From NCBI RefSeq assembly GCF_000525835.1, contig NZ_AODD01000015.1:62001-126000 (forward strand): a DNA stretch of 64,000 bases. Direction: 5' to 3'. This document shows, piece after piece, positions 47,435 through 57,961 of this stretch; positions within the stretch are counted from its first letter, which is position 1; each line of letters starts with the position of its first letter. The position numbers were made by a program, and so were the translations under genes. Under the pieces are notes generated by a model. It did no database searches and was not told where the DNA came from. It was given only the letters and a program-made list of their open reading frames with translations. Origin of the DNA: Listeria grandensis FSL F6-0971 (GTDB taxonomy: Bacteria; Bacillota; Bacilli; Lactobacillales; Listeriaceae).

Positions 47435-48676
47435 ATGGAGAAGAAACGTGTCGTAGTAACAGGTGTTGGTGCCGTTACTCCAATAGGTAATGACGCCCAG
47501 ACAGCTTGGGAGAACGCCAAAAAAGGTGTCAACGGTGTTGCAGAACTTACACGGCTTAATCCAGATGATTACCCAGTCAAAATAGCTGCGGAACTGAAGG
47601 ATTTTGATGTTGAGAAATACCTTGAGAAGAAGGACGCCCGCAAAATGGACCGCTTTACGCATTACGCGATTGCAAGTTCTGATATGGCGGTTGCAGATGC
47701 AGGCTTAACGATAGATGACTCCAATGCCGAACGTGTTGGTGTTTGGATCGGTTCAGGAATCGGTGGAATGGAAACATTTGAATCACAATTTGAAGTCTTT
47801 TTAGATCGTGGACATCGCCGTGTTAGCCCGTTTTTCGTACCGATGATGATTCCAGACATGGCGAGTGGTCAAGTGTCGATTCGCCACGGCGCAAAAGGCA
47901 TTAACTCAGCAACCGTGACAGCATGCGCGACTGCGACAAACTCAATCGGTGATGCTTTCAAAGTGATTCAACGCGGAGACGCGGACATCATGATCACTGG
48001 TGGTGCCGAGGCGCCAATCACGAAGATGTCGGTAGCTGGTTTCATTGCCAATAAAGCTTTGTCACTAAATCCCGATCCAGAAACAGCATGTCGCCCGTTT
48101 GATGCTGATCGCGATGGCTTTATCATCGGAGAAGGCGCTGGAATCTTCATTTTAGAAGAATTAGAACATGCCAAAGCCCGCGGTGCCCAAATTTATGCCG
48201 AAATCGTTGGTTACGGCGCGACAGGTGATGCGTATCATATCACGGCTCCAGCTCCAGGTGGAGAAGGTGCCGCCCGTTCGATGAAGATGGCGTTAAATGA
48301 CGCTGGAATCGGCGTGGATGGGGTGGACTATATCAATGCTCATGGAACGAGTACACCGTATAATGACGATTACGAAACACAAGCTATCAAAACTGTATTC
48401 GGCGACAACGCTCCAAAACTTGCCATCAGCTCCACAAAATCAATGACAGGACACACGCTAGGCGCATCTGGCGGAATCGAAGCGATCTTCAGTGTACTTG
48501 CGATTCGCGACAGTATTGTACCACCGACGATTCATTTAAATAATCCAGATCCAGTCTGCGATTTAGACTATGTTCCAAACGTAGCTCGCGAAATGAACGT
48601 TGACGTTGCGATGTCCAATTCCTTTGGTTTTGGCGGACACAACGCGACATTAGTATTTAAGAAATATCAATCATAA
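47435..48676 (+). CDS. fabF: 3-oxoacyl-ACP synthase II FabF
   Basis: A 413-residue elongation condensing enzyme. Catalytic cysteine near 164 ([10 protein letters not shown]), histidines in [11 protein letters not shown] and [11 protein letters not shown], and the C-terminal [14 protein letters not shown] are present. The ATG at 47435 follows GAGGAGATG; the frame extends to 47366 without a site, so that start is rejected. It lies 220 bp after fabH with a terminator between, so it is not obviously in one operon with it. Confidence 0.95.
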   Translation: MEKKRVVVTGVGAVTPIGNDAQTAWENAKKGVNGVAELTRLNPDDYPVKIAAELKDFDVEKYLEKKDARKMDRFTHYAIASSDMAVADAGLTIDDSNAERVGVWIGSGIGGMETFESQFEVFLDRGHRRVSPFFVPMMIPDMASGQVSIRHGAKGINSATVTACATATNSIGDAFKVIQRGDADIMITGGAEAPITKMSVAGFIANKALSLNPDPETACRPFDADRDGFIIGEGAGIFILEELEHAKARGAQIYAEIVGYGATGDAYHITAPAPGGEGAARSMKMALNDAGIGVDGVDYINAHGTSTPYNDDYETQAIKTVFGDNAPKLAISSTKSMTGHTLGASGGIEAIFSVLAIRDSIVPPTIHLNNPDPVCDLDYVPNVAREMNVDVAMSNSFGFGGHNATLVFKKYQS

Positions 48677-48681
48677 ATCAT

Positions 48682-48716
48682 AAGGAGATGCCTGATTTTA
48701 AAGGTGTCTCCTTTTT
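48682..48716 (+). terminator. fabF terminator
   Basis: AAGGAGATGCC (48682-48692) pairs with GGTGTCTCCTT (48703-48713) with one mismatch, then TTT. Confidence 0.78.
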
Positions 48717-48752
48717 CCTGAGCAAAAAAATAGCCTTTATCAAAATGATGGT

Positions 48753-48778
48753 TTACAATTAAATTGTGCGCAAATTAA
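48753..48778 (+). promoter_or_regulatory. OhrR operator before ohrR
   Basis: TTACAATTAAATTGT followed by GCGCAAATTAAAT resembles the double ACAATTAAATTGT-type operator of Bacillus OhrR. It lies about 16 bp upstream of the ohrR start codon. Confidence 0.75.
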
Positions 48779-48793
48779 ATAGGAGGAAGAATC

Positions 48794-49258
48794 ATGGCAA
48801 GCCAAACACGAATCCTAGAAGAACAATTATGTTTTTCCATTTATACCGCCTCACGTGAATTTACGAAATTTTATCGACAGGCGCTAGATCCTTTTCACCT
48901 TACTTATCCTCAATATTTAGTCCTTCTCGCGCTTTGGGAAGAACCGAAGCAAACCGTGAAAGAGCTTGGTGCCCACCTAATGCTTGACAGCGGAACTTTA
49001 ACACCAATGTTGAAGCGAATGGAAGGTGTGGACCTAGTCAAACGATCTCGTAGTAAAGCAGACGAACGCAAAGTGTACATCGAGCTCACAACAAAAGCAA
49101 TCGATATGAAACAAGCCGTGTTCTCAAGTGTCGATGATTGCATTTCTAAGCTTGCCTTTACGCAAGAAGATTACGTACAGATGTTGCAGGGAATACAAGA
49201 ACTGACGACCAAAATTCAAGAAAATAATGGAGGAACGAAACATGAAAAAATTATATGA
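48794..49258 (+). CDS. ohrR: MarR-family organic peroxide sensor OhrR
   Basis: A 154-residue winged-helix repressor that responds to organic hydroperoxides. The reactive cysteine is C13 (EEQLCFSIYTASREF), in the expected place near the N-terminus. A second cysteine is near 116 (VDDCISKL), so a two-Cys mechanism cannot be ruled out. The winged helix spans about 50-100 (LGAHLMLDSGTLTPMLKRME, RSKADERKVYIELT). It overlaps ohr by 17 bp and has an OhrR-type operator upstream, so the pair is autoregulated. Confidence 0.92.
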   Translation: MASQTRILEEQLCFSIYTASREFTKFYRQALDPFHLTYPQYLVLLALWEEPKQTVKELGAHLMLDSGTLTPMLKRMEGVDLVKRSRSKADERKVYIELTTKAIDMKQAVFSSVDDCISKLAFTQEDYVQMLQGIQELTTKIQENNGGTKHEKII

Positions 49259-49658
49259 AACAACAGTTATCAACACAGGTGGACGTAAAGGCGAAGTACA
49301 TTCGCCAGACAATATCTTTTTTCAAGACATCTCATCACCAAAAGAACTAGGCGGCGAAGGTGGTTCTGGCTCCAATCCTGAACAACTATTTGCAGCTGGC
49401 TACTCGGCATGTTTTAACAGCGCATTAGAACTTGTGATGTCAAAACAAAAAATTGAAGCAGCAAGCACAGTAGAAGGAACCGTTTCTTTGTACAGCGACC
49501 CAGAAGATAACGGCTTCAAAATCGGTGTTGTTCTAAACGTCCATATCGAAGGCGTCGATGCCGAAACCGCGCAAAAGCTAGTAGAAACAGCACATCAAGT
49601 TTGTCCGTATTCAAAAGCAACACGCGGTAACATCGACGTAGAATTAAACCTTATCTAA
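49242..49658 (+). CDS. ohr: organic hydroperoxide resistance protein Ohr
   Basis: A 138-residue thiol peroxidase of the OsmC/Ohr family that reduces organic hydroperoxides. The two catalytic cysteines are C57 (AAGYSACFNSALE) and C121 (VCPYSKATRGN). The N-terminal LYETTVINTGGRKG is typical. The ATG at 49242 follows AATGGAGGA inside the ohrR end; the GTG-like start at 49227 is within that site. Confidence 0.94.
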   Translation: MKKLYETTVINTGGRKGEVHSPDNIFFQDISSPKELGGEGGSGSNPEQLFAAGYSACFNSALELVMSKQKIEAASTVEGTVSLYSDPEDNGFKIGVVLNVHIEGVDAETAQKLVETAHQVCPYSKATRGNIDVELNLI

Positions 49659-49663
49659 TCTAA

Positions 49664-49709
49664 AAATCCCGTCTTGGCTTCTCCAATTGGAAAAATCAAG
49701 ACGGGATTT
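49664..49709. terminator. bidirectional terminator between ohr and trpS
   Basis: Thirteen-bp perfect arms AAATCCCGTCTTG (49664-49676) with 49697-49709, 20-nt loop, between converging stop codons. Confidence 0.88.
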
Positions 49710-49713
49710 CTTC

Positions 49714-50733
<1,020 letters not shown>

Positions 50734-50741
50734 TTAACTAC

Positions 50742-51012
50742 AAAAAAACGCCCATCCCTACATGAAAAATAGGGACGAACGTTAAAATCCGCGGTACCAC
50801 CCTAAGTGCTCCGAACGAGAAGCCACTTAGCGAAATGTAACAACATTTCTAGAGATAACGGTCTAACCCGCCATTTGCTACTTCACCGTTCACAAATGAT
50901 GCCAAAAAGTCCATTCAAAAAAGGTCACTATCTGTTTTCACCAACCACAGATTCTCTAGAGGAAGCGAGGCCTAGATTTACTAATCTTTTTGCTAACACA
51001 TTTCAAATATAT
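50742..51012 (-). promoter_or_regulatory. T-box riboswitch of trpS
   Basis: A minus-strand leader of about 270 nt. The T-box motif AGGGTGGTACCGCGG is at 50789-50803. The terminator AACGCCCATCCCTA/TAGGGACGAACGTT (50747-50760 with 50770-50783), followed by T7, is the alternative structure. A UGG codon in the GAATGGAC context (50911-50913) is the likely Trp specifier. Transcription should start near 51012. Uncharged tRNA-Trp would stabilise the antiterminator. Confidence 0.92.
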
Positions 51013-51018
51013 ATCCTC

Positions 51019-51047
51019 ATAATAGCAAGAAATGTGTCATGCGTCAA
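51019..51047 (-). promoter_or_regulatory. trpS promoter
   Basis: Minus-strand -35 TTGACG (51042-51047) and -10 TATTAT (51019-51024), 17-bp spacing. Confidence 0.8.
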
Positions 51048-51157
51048 TGCTTTTCATAAGCGTACTGGTGGAATTGTTTCTTATATTCCTACCTACTTCA
51101 CTGTTACTGATACGCGCTTTAATTCTGTACGCTCACTATTTTTTCCACTATTACTTG

Positions 51158-51520
51158 TTAATTATAGTAAAAAGCCAGCGCAATAAAGCTTGTAGCAAGC
51201 ACTGCTAGAGAACTAAGCAATAAACTTACATAACCAACGTTCATCAATTCCGATAACGGGACATTCGCAAATTCATTCTCTTCTTCACGCTGCATTCGTC
51301 TTAAAGCCTTACGCATCCCAGAATGAATTAAATCAAAGAAACCAGACTGCATCACATATAATATTAACCCAATCAAAAAGACAGTTGCCGATACAATAAA
51401 CGAAACATTAATATAATAAAGCAGAGAAACCTGCCAGTAAAACGTCAACATAATAAAGAAAATCAAAATCTCTTGAATTACCGCAAAAATTGTTACCCGT
51501 TTGAGCAAAAATGTCACCAT
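51158..51520 (-). CDS. DUF3899-like membrane protein
   Basis: A protein of about 120 residues with three to four hydrophobic segments (about 12-30, 38-58, 97-117) and a charged cytoplasmic loop MRKALRRMQREEENEF. It resembles the small membrane protein found between opp and trpS in Listeria. The start is uncertain: ATG at 51520 and in-frame TTG at 51529 both lack a strong ribosome site. Function unknown. Confidence 0.65.
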   Translation of the reverse strand: MVTFLLKRVTIFAVIQEILIFFIMLTFYWQVSLLYYINVSFIVSATVFLIGLILYVMQSGFFDLIHSGMRKALRRMQREEENEFANVPLSELMNVGYVSLLLSSLAVLATSFIALAFYYN

Positions 51521-51734
51521 CCAATCCAAAATTCTTACTTCACTCTATCATAAAAAGCTCGAAAAGACCATCACATTTTTGTACATATCAAAATAAAGTT
51601 TAAAAAATGAGCTTGTCTCGAAGCAATCAATCTGGTGCTCTGAGACAAGCTCTACTTAGAAGTTTTGAAATACATCGGAAGGAAAGGCGATATTTTCCTG
51701 TGTCTTGTTCATTTATGTCTTTTGGTGATATAGA

Positions 51735-53285
51735 TTACTTCGTATTAATGGTTACAGGTGCGCGTTTTAATTCTGTATTGTCACTAAACAAAGCCACCTC
51801 TACTTTTTTTGTATCACTAGTGATGAGGTTACTTGCATAGATTTGAAAGGTTTTAGTAGTATGATTGAAGGCTCCATTTTTAACGATAACACCATCAACA
51901 AATAGCACAACTTTTGTGATGACGTCTAAGGAAGCACCACTTTGTGTGCCAGTAACATAGGTATTTCCAATCGTATGTGGCGAAGCTGTCAAACTATAAT
52001 CGCCGTAGCCTGACACGGTTACCGATGCGCGTTTCAACTCCAGATTCCCCATATACATGGCCACTTCTACTTTTTGTTTGCTACTAGTGATGAGACCACC
52101 CGCATAAATTTGAAATGTTCTTTCAGTAGCATTGAAGCTACCATTTTTAACGATAACGCCATCGATTAACAGTACTATTTTAGTGATTAAATCTGCGTCA
52201 GTACCGGAATACGTACCCGTGACGTAAGAATGCCCAATTTGATAGGATGAAGCAATCAAATCATTGCTACCAATGATTGAAACCGTGGCACGCTTCACTT
52301 CCATATTCCCAGCAAATAAAGCTACCTCAACTTTTTGATTCACATCTTTGATAAGACCATCTATAGGTATTTGAAACGTTTTTGCAGCCATATTCAGAGT
52401 ACCATCCTTGACAGCGACTCCATTAATTAATAATGCTACTTTTGTAATATAATTCAAGTTAGTTCCAGAATAGGTGCCGATAATAGATGCGTTTCCAAGT
52501 TGGTACGGTGAAATTGCTAAATTATAATCGCTGACGATTGAAACAGGCGCCCGCTTCAATTCTTTATTCCCCTCAGAATAAAGCTACTTCCACTTTGCGG
52601 TAAATATCTGTAACAAGATCGTCTACAGAGGCTTGAAATGTTTTTGTAGTCTGATCGAAAGTCCCATTCTTTACGATAACGCCATCTACTAATAGTACCA
52701 CTTTGGTGATAGCATTTAGGTTAGTGCCTGAGTAAGTGCCGGTAACAGTGGCGTTTCCAATTTGATATGGAGAAGGGGTCAAAACATAGTCATTGACGGG
52801 TGACACAGACACAGATACGGATGCCCGCTTCAATTCCGTATTTCCGCTAAACAAAGCGACTTCTACTTTTGACTAGCATCAGTAATAAGGCCACTGGCAT
52901 GGATTTGAAATGTTTTTTCAGTCTGATTGAAAGCCCCATTTTTTACAATAACCCCGTCGACTAATAGCATTACTTTGGTGATGGAGCTTAGGTCTGTTCC
53001 AGCGTACGTACCAGTAACATAGTTATTCCCAATTTGATAGGGTGAAGCTGTTATTGTAAACAGATTTTCATTTGAAATATAGCCATTTTTTTCTTTTTGG
53101 GATGTAGAGGACTCAAGTTCTTCTGTTCCTATAAGTCCAAGTTGGAGCTCTTTTTTCCGGCCATGGAGGCAATTATCATTTGTGGTGTGCTGAGCATAAA
53201 CTTGTTGAGGGTGATGATTAATAACCCCTAGTAGTACGCCAAGTATGGAACTTACTGCTAATGTTACTGCTAAAATTGTTTTCAT
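51735..53285 (-). pseudogene. secreted five-repeat Ig-like protein, two frameshifts
   Basis: The minus strand encodes a signal peptide (MKTILAVTLAVSSILGVLLG), a short linker with NDNC, then five repeats of about 85 residues following the pattern SPYQIGNxYVTGTYSGT, ITKVVLLVDGVIVKNG, TFQI, KVEVALF, ELKRAxV. The protein is split into three frames: 53285-52863, 52854-52573 and 52559-51735. The first break is an A4 run where A5 would give SQKVEVALF. The second is near 52565, after KVEVALF and before ELKRAPVSI. Corrected, it would be about 515 residues with no anchor motif. It is related to the repeats at 31.1-33.9 kb. Either a decayed adhesin-like gene or sequence error. Confidence 0.78.
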
Positions 53286-53670
53286 TTGTCTAATCTCCTT
53301 TTTATTCTATCTGTTTATTTTGGGTTTGAGAGCCATAAATAAGTCCTACCTCTCAACTAAAGTATAAAGCATATATTATTCCATTACTGTGGATATAATG
53401 CGAATTTTTTCTAAATGTAGCCATTTTGATAACGCTTTCGAATGGAGTGAGAACGGCAAATAAGTTAGTATCTGCATGAGAGACATCTAACTATTTCAAA
53501 CTAACGCACTAAACATAACAAAAAACTTTAGCACTTAAAAATACTAACGCGCGCAAGGTTTTTGCATTTATATAAAATAATAAAATAAATCTAATTCACA
53601 AAAAATACTTTATTTTTCTGAAAAAATAGTATATAGTATTCCTACATCCAAAAAAGGGAGAGTGTAAAAA
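53286..53670. other. intergenic region before oppA1
   Basis: No credible gene. It holds the divergent promoters of the Ig-repeat gene and oppA1, plus a CodY-like box at 53612-53626. The DNA is strongly AT-rich. Confidence 0.6.
53612..53626. promoter_or_regulatory. CodY-like box before oppA1
   Basis: ATTTTTCTGAAAAAA has three mismatches to the consensus AATTTTCWGAAAATT. It is 44 bp upstream of the oppA1 start. A better copy precedes oppA2. Confidence 0.5.
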
Positions 53671-55329
53671 ATGAAATTGAAGAAAAGTTGGGTACTAGCC
53701 TTGGTGCTAAGCATAATGGCTGCGGTTCTGGTAGCATGTGGAGGCAATGATGCAACGAAAGATGACGCTAATAAATCCACGAAGAAAACAGTAAGTCTGA
53801 TGGAATCGGCTGAAATTCCATCTATGGATTCTAAAAAAGGAACAGACGGTGTCAGTTTTACGGCTCAAAACACCGTGTTCGAAGGTTTATATTACCTTGA
53901 CAAAGACGATCAAGTACAACCAGGCGTTGCTAAAGAAGATCCACAAATCAATGATGACCAAACCGTTTACACAATCAAATTGCGCGACGATGCCAAATGG
54001 TCTAACGGCACACCCGTGACAGCCAATGATTTTGTATATTCGTGGAGAAAAATAGTAGATCCAAAAACTGCGGCCGAATATGCTGTTATCTTTAGTGGCG
54101 TTGTTAAAAATGCTGCCAAAATCACAGCGGGTGAGATGAAGCCAGAAGAGCTAGGCGTAAAAGCGATCGACGATACAACACTTGAAGTAACATTGGAACA
54201 ACCTGTACCATATTTCCATTCACTTTTGACATTCCCGACGTTCTATCCACAAAATGAAGAATACGTGGAGAAACAAGGGAAGGATTACGCGAAAGATAGC
54301 GATCACATGATTTATAATGGTGCATTCACAATGAAAGACTGGAATAACACAAGCAAATCATGGTCTTACGAAAAAAATGCGAAATACTGGAATAAAGGTA
54401 CAATTAAACTCGACAAAATCAATTTACAGGTAATCAAAGACCCAGGAAGCGCAGTCAATCTATACACAACTGGTAAACTAGATCGTGCAACACTTTCTGG
54501 CGACTACGCGAAGCAAAAACAAAGTGACCCAGACTTCACATCAAGTCTTGATGCTTTCGTATACTTCCTGAAATTCAACCAAAAACTCGACGGAAAAGCG
54601 ACCGTTTTGGCGAACGAAAATGCTCGTAAAGCCATCGCGACAGTCATCAACAAGGAAACAATGGTAGATACAGTTCTTGCTAATGGTTCAGAACCAATCG
54701 ACGGATTAGTACCATCGAAATTCACCTTCAATCCGGTGACAAAAGAAGACTTCCGTAAAGAAAATGGCGATTTAATAACATACGATAAAGCAAAAGCACA
54801 AGCCTATTGGAAAAAAGCAAAACAAGAACTAGGTCAAGATAACATTACACTAGAATTCCTAGGCGACGACCAAGAGTTCAGTAAAAAAATGTCCGAGTAC
54901 ATTCAAAGCGAACTAGAAACAAACCTTGACGGACTAAAAATTAACATCAAAACCGTTCCATATAAATCACGCCTTAAATTGGATGAAACACAACAATACG
55001 AATTGCAACTAGCTCGTTGGGGCCCAGACTATCAAGATCCGTCCACATTCCTAGGAGTATTCGAAACAACAAGCAGTTACAACCGTTCTAGCTATTCCAA
55101 CCCAGAATACGACAAACTACTAAAAGAAGCAGCTACAACACTAGCAACAAAACCAGAAGAACGTTGGAATGTCCTACTAGAAGCTGAGAAAATCCTGATT
55201 TCACAAGACACAGCAGTTTCACCACTATACCAAAACGGTGTAGCAGCCCTACAAAATCCAAAAATGACAGGTTTCGTAACACACCTATTCGGAGCACCGT
55301 ATTCGTATCAATGGATTGAAATTAAATAA
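53671..55329 (+). CDS. oppA: oligopeptide-binding lipoprotein OppA, first copy
   Basis: A 552-residue SBP_bac_5 lipoprotein that captures peptides for the Opp importer. The signal peptide ends in a lipobox with the acylated cysteine at residue 23 (LVACGG). The family signature is in KLRDDAKWSNGTPVTANDFVYSW (about residues 100-122), and the WGPDYQDPSTFLG segment lies near 445-457. The ATG follows GGGAGAG. It has its own terminator and lies 620 bp before a second, similar oppA, so the two were probably duplicated and may differ in peptide preference. Confidence 0.92.
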   Translation: MKLKKSWVLALVLSIMAAVLVACGGNDATKDDANKSTKKTVSLMESAEIPSMDSKKGTDGVSFTAQNTVFEGLYYLDKDDQVQPGVAKEDPQINDDQTVYTIKLRDDAKWSNGTPVTANDFVYSWRKIVDPKTAAEYAVIFSGVVKNAAKITAGEMKPEELGVKAIDDTTLEVTLEQPVPYFHSLLTFPTFYPQNEEYVEKQGKDYAKDSDHMIYNGAFTMKDWNNTSKSWSYEKNAKYWNKGTIKLDKINLQVIKDPGSAVNLYTTGKLDRATLSGDYAKQKQSDPDFTSSLDAFVYFLKFNQKLDGKATVLANENARKAIATVINKETMVDTVLANGSEPIDGLVPSKFTFNPVTKEDFRKENGDLITYDKAKAQAYWKKAKQELGQDNITLEFLGDDQEFSKKMSEYIQSELETNLDGLKINIKTVPYKSRLKLDETQQYELQLARWGPDYQDPSTFLGVFETTSSYNRSSYSNPEYDKLLKEAATTLATKPEERWNVLLEAEKILISQDTAVSPLYQNGVAALQNPKMTGFVTHLFGAPYSYQWIEIK

Positions 55330-55340
55330 TTGAAAAGGTA

Positions 55341-55385
55341 GAAAGTGCGCTCCGAATTCGAATTTGGGGTGCCTTTCTTCTATTA
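55341..55385 (+). terminator. oppA1 terminator
   Basis: GAAAG (55341-55345) with CTTTC (55373-55377) and an inner stem GCGCTCCGAA/TTTGGGGTGC (three G-T pairs), then a T-rich end. Confidence 0.75.
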
Positions 55386-55873
55386 CAAAAGTAAAACTGG
55401 TAATGAAATCCTAAATAAGCTGAATATCTAACAAAGCCAGTGAAATTTTCTGTCATTAAATAAAGCGCTGAAAACCCCATGTATTAAGGCTTTTTAAAGT
55501 TTTTTTTAAAGTTTATTTATTTTTTAGTGTATTTATGTAGACAGATGGCGAAAAAAAGTATATAAATAAATATAATCCTACTAAATATTAGTGGATTGCT
55601 TTTCGAGTGGTTGTACTTTCAGAAATAACATTGTTTTCAAGTACATACCGTGTTTGAAGCAGTGAGGTTTTGGGGGATATTATTTTAATCGATTTATTTA
55701 TTCAGAAAACTTAATAAAAGGGAAAAGTAAATTGTAAGATAGTTTACTTGAATGGTTTAAGAGGTTTTTGCATATGCTTTCAAATGGTGCAATAGAGTAA
55801 TTGTGTCATCTTGTGGAAATTTTGCAATAACTTATAACTTTCATCCTTGTTTTCGTATATTTCGAAAAAATAA

Positions 55874-55903
55874 TTTACAAAGCCTAAATTTTTAGAGTAT
55901 AAT
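55874..55903 (+). promoter_or_regulatory. oppA2 promoter
   Basis: -35 TTTACA (55874-55879), -10 TATAAT (55898-55903), spacing 18. Confidence 0.7.
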
Positions 55904-55916
55904 AGTAATCGAAATG

Positions 55917-55931
55917 ATTTTTCTGAAAAAT
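55917..55931. promoter_or_regulatory. CodY-like box at the oppA2 promoter
   Basis: ATTTTTCTGAAAAAT has two mismatches to AATTTTCWGAAAATT and lies just after the predicted start of transcription, a position where CodY would repress in rich medium. Confidence 0.62.
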
Positions 55932-55950
55932 AAAAAAGGGAGGTTTACTA

Positions 55951-57618
55951 ATGAAAAAATCTAAATTATTTTTAGTTTTAGGATTAACATTAGTACTAAG
56001 CTTAGTACTGGCAGCATGTGGAGGCGGAAGCGATTCCAAATCTGGTGGAGGCTCAAAGGATTCCAAACAAGAATTAAACTTGATGGAGTCGGCACTTATC
56101 CCATCAGCGGATAGTACAAAAGCAGATGATGCAGTTGGATTAAACGTAATTAACCAAACAAACGAAGGTCTGTATGTACTTGATAAAGATGGTGTAGCAC
56201 AACCTGCAGGCGCTACTGAGAAAGCAACAGTAAGCGATGACAAAAAAGTTTATACATTCAAACTTCGCGATGATGCTAAATGGTCCAACGGAGACCCTGT
56301 AACAGCAAAAGATTATGTATATTCATGGCAACGTGCCGTTGATCCAAAAACAGCAGCAACATATTCCTACTTATTTGATGGATTAGTTCAAAATGCTTCT
56401 GAAATTATCAAAGGTGAGAAAAAACCTTCTGAATTAGGCGTTAAAGCGGTCGACGATAATACATTTGAAGTAACTTTGGTTCAACCAGCAGCTTATTTCG
56501 ATTCATTACTAGCATTCCCAACTTTCTTCCCACTTAACCAAAAATACGTGGAAAGTAAAGGTGACAAATACGCTTTAGATAGCGATAGTATTCTTTACAA
56601 CGGTCCATTCAAGTTAACAGGTTGGAACGGAACAGGTAAAACTTGGGCGTTTGTGCCGAATGATACTTACTACGACAAAGATAAAGTGAAACTTGATAAA
56701 ATCAATGTACAAGTAGTTCAAGATTCTGGAACAAGTGTTAACCTATACAACACTGGTAAACTAGATAAGGCGCTATTATCAGCTGAATATGCTGTACAAA
56801 ACAAAAATAAAGATGACTACAAAGTAGAAGAGGAATCTTCTGTATTCTACATTAAATTTAACCAAGAACGTAATGGTAAGAAAACGCCATTAGCGAATAA
56901 AAACATCCGTAAAGCATTGGCATTGTCTGTTGATAAACAAAGCTATGTGGATACAGTACTACAAAATGGTTCTATCCCAGCTAACGGATTAGTTCCTAAG
57001 AAATTCACTTTCGATCCTAAAGATAACAAAGACTATCGCGATGAAGTTGGCGATGTTGGCGTTTACGATTTAGCAGAAGCGAAAAAAGCATGGACACAAG
57101 GCTTGAAAGAGCTAGGCGTTACTTCCTTAAACCTTGAATTTACAAGTGATGACACGGAAAATGCGAAAAAATCAAGTGAATTCTTACAAAATCAATGGGA
57201 GAAAAATCTTTCTGGTTTTAAAGTAACACTTAAAAACGTACCATTCAAAATCCGTTTAGCGAATGACCAAAAACAAGATTATGACTTCGCTCTAAGTGCT
57301 TGGGGCCCTGACTATCAAGATCCATCAACATTCTTGAACTTGTTCAGAACTGGCAACACACAAAACAGAATGAGCTATTCAAACCCAGCTTACGATAAAA
57401 TTATTGATCAAGCAGCGGGTCCACTTGCTGGTGATACACAAGCTCGTTGGGATGAAATGCTTAAAGCTGAACCAATTCTAATTGAAGAAGATTATGCGAT
57501 TCAACCACTTTACCAACGTGCGAAAGCATTCTTGCAACAACCATACGTGAAAGATCTACAAAAAAATGCGTTTGGTCCAGACTATACGTTCAAAACAACG
57601 TATATTGACGGAAAATAA
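55951..57618 (+). CDS. oppA: oligopeptide-binding lipoprotein OppA, second copy
   Basis: A 555-residue paralogue of the preceding OppA with the same layout: lipobox cysteine at residue 23 (LAACGG), serine/glycine-rich linker, KLRDDAKWSNGDPVTAKDYVYSW signature and WGPDYQDPSTFLN near the C-terminal half. The ATG follows GGGAGG. It is directly followed by a terminator and then oppBCDF, so much of its message should end before oppB, giving more binding protein than transporter (common for ABC importers). Confidence 0.94.
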   Translation: MKKSKLFLVLGLTLVLSLVLAACGGGSDSKSGGGSKDSKQELNLMESALIPSADSTKADDAVGLNVINQTNEGLYVLDKDGVAQPAGATEKATVSDDKKVYTFKLRDDAKWSNGDPVTAKDYVYSWQRAVDPKTAATYSYLFDGLVQNASEIIKGEKKPSELGVKAVDDNTFEVTLVQPAAYFDSLLAFPTFFPLNQKYVESKGDKYALDSDSILYNGPFKLTGWNGTGKTWAFVPNDTYYDKDKVKLDKINVQVVQDSGTSVNLYNTGKLDKALLSAEYAVQNKNKDDYKVEEESSVFYIKFNQERNGKKTPLANKNIRKALALSVDKQSYVDTVLQNGSIPANGLVPKKFTFDPKDNKDYRDEVGDVGVYDLAEAKKAWTQGLKELGVTSLNLEFTSDDTENAKKSSEFLQNQWEKNLSGFKVTLKNVPFKIRLANDQKQDYDFALSAWGPDYQDPSTFLNLFRTGNTQNRMSYSNPAYDKIIDQAAGPLAGDTQARWDEMLKAEPILIEEDYAIQPLYQRAKAFLQQPYVKDLQKNAFGPDYTFKTTYIDGK

Positions 57619-57961
57619 GTAAACGCATATCGATTTAAGAAATGCTTGACTGTAACCTGAGAGAGTATATTCTATATACTCTCTCTTTTAATGATGAATT
57701 AGGATGCGTTACATATCCGAATGGTAAACACGCGGAGATGTCAGTTTATTATATTTGAGTATAGAATAATCATAATGAATTTTTAGATAATTTGATATGT
57801 TTTGGGATTCAGAAAGAAGCATCAGGATGTTCTCTCATCACCAAAATGGATCCGAGAATTTAAAAAAACAATGAATTGAGAAAACAAAGCTCGCTATGGT
57901 TGCAGGCTTATGATAAAATAAGAAAATATTCTACAAAATAAATTTTTTGGGGGGTGTAGAG
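57619..57961. other. oppA2-oppB intergenic region
   Basis: It holds the hairpin terminator 57659-57690 and about 270 bp of DNA in which I see no gene. A weak internal promoter for oppB may be present near 57890-57935, but I cannot pick out a convincing -35/-10 pair. Confidence 0.55.
57659..57690 (+). terminator. intercistronic terminator after oppA2
   Basis: GAGAGAGTATA (57659-57669) pairs with TATACTCTCTC (57675-57685), then TTTTA. Read-through would supply oppBCDF. Confidence 0.85.

Larger units (their letters stand above)
55330..55950. other. intergenic region between the two oppA genes
   Basis: No credible gene in 621 bp. It begins with the oppA1 terminator (55341-55385), is AT-rich throughout, and ends with the oppA2 promoter and CodY-like box. 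Confidence 0.65.

Noticed and set aside
50806-51186. 126-residue open frame on the plus strand opposite the trpS leader
   Set aside because: It is antisense to a clear T-box riboswitch and has no ribosome site; the frame is incidental.
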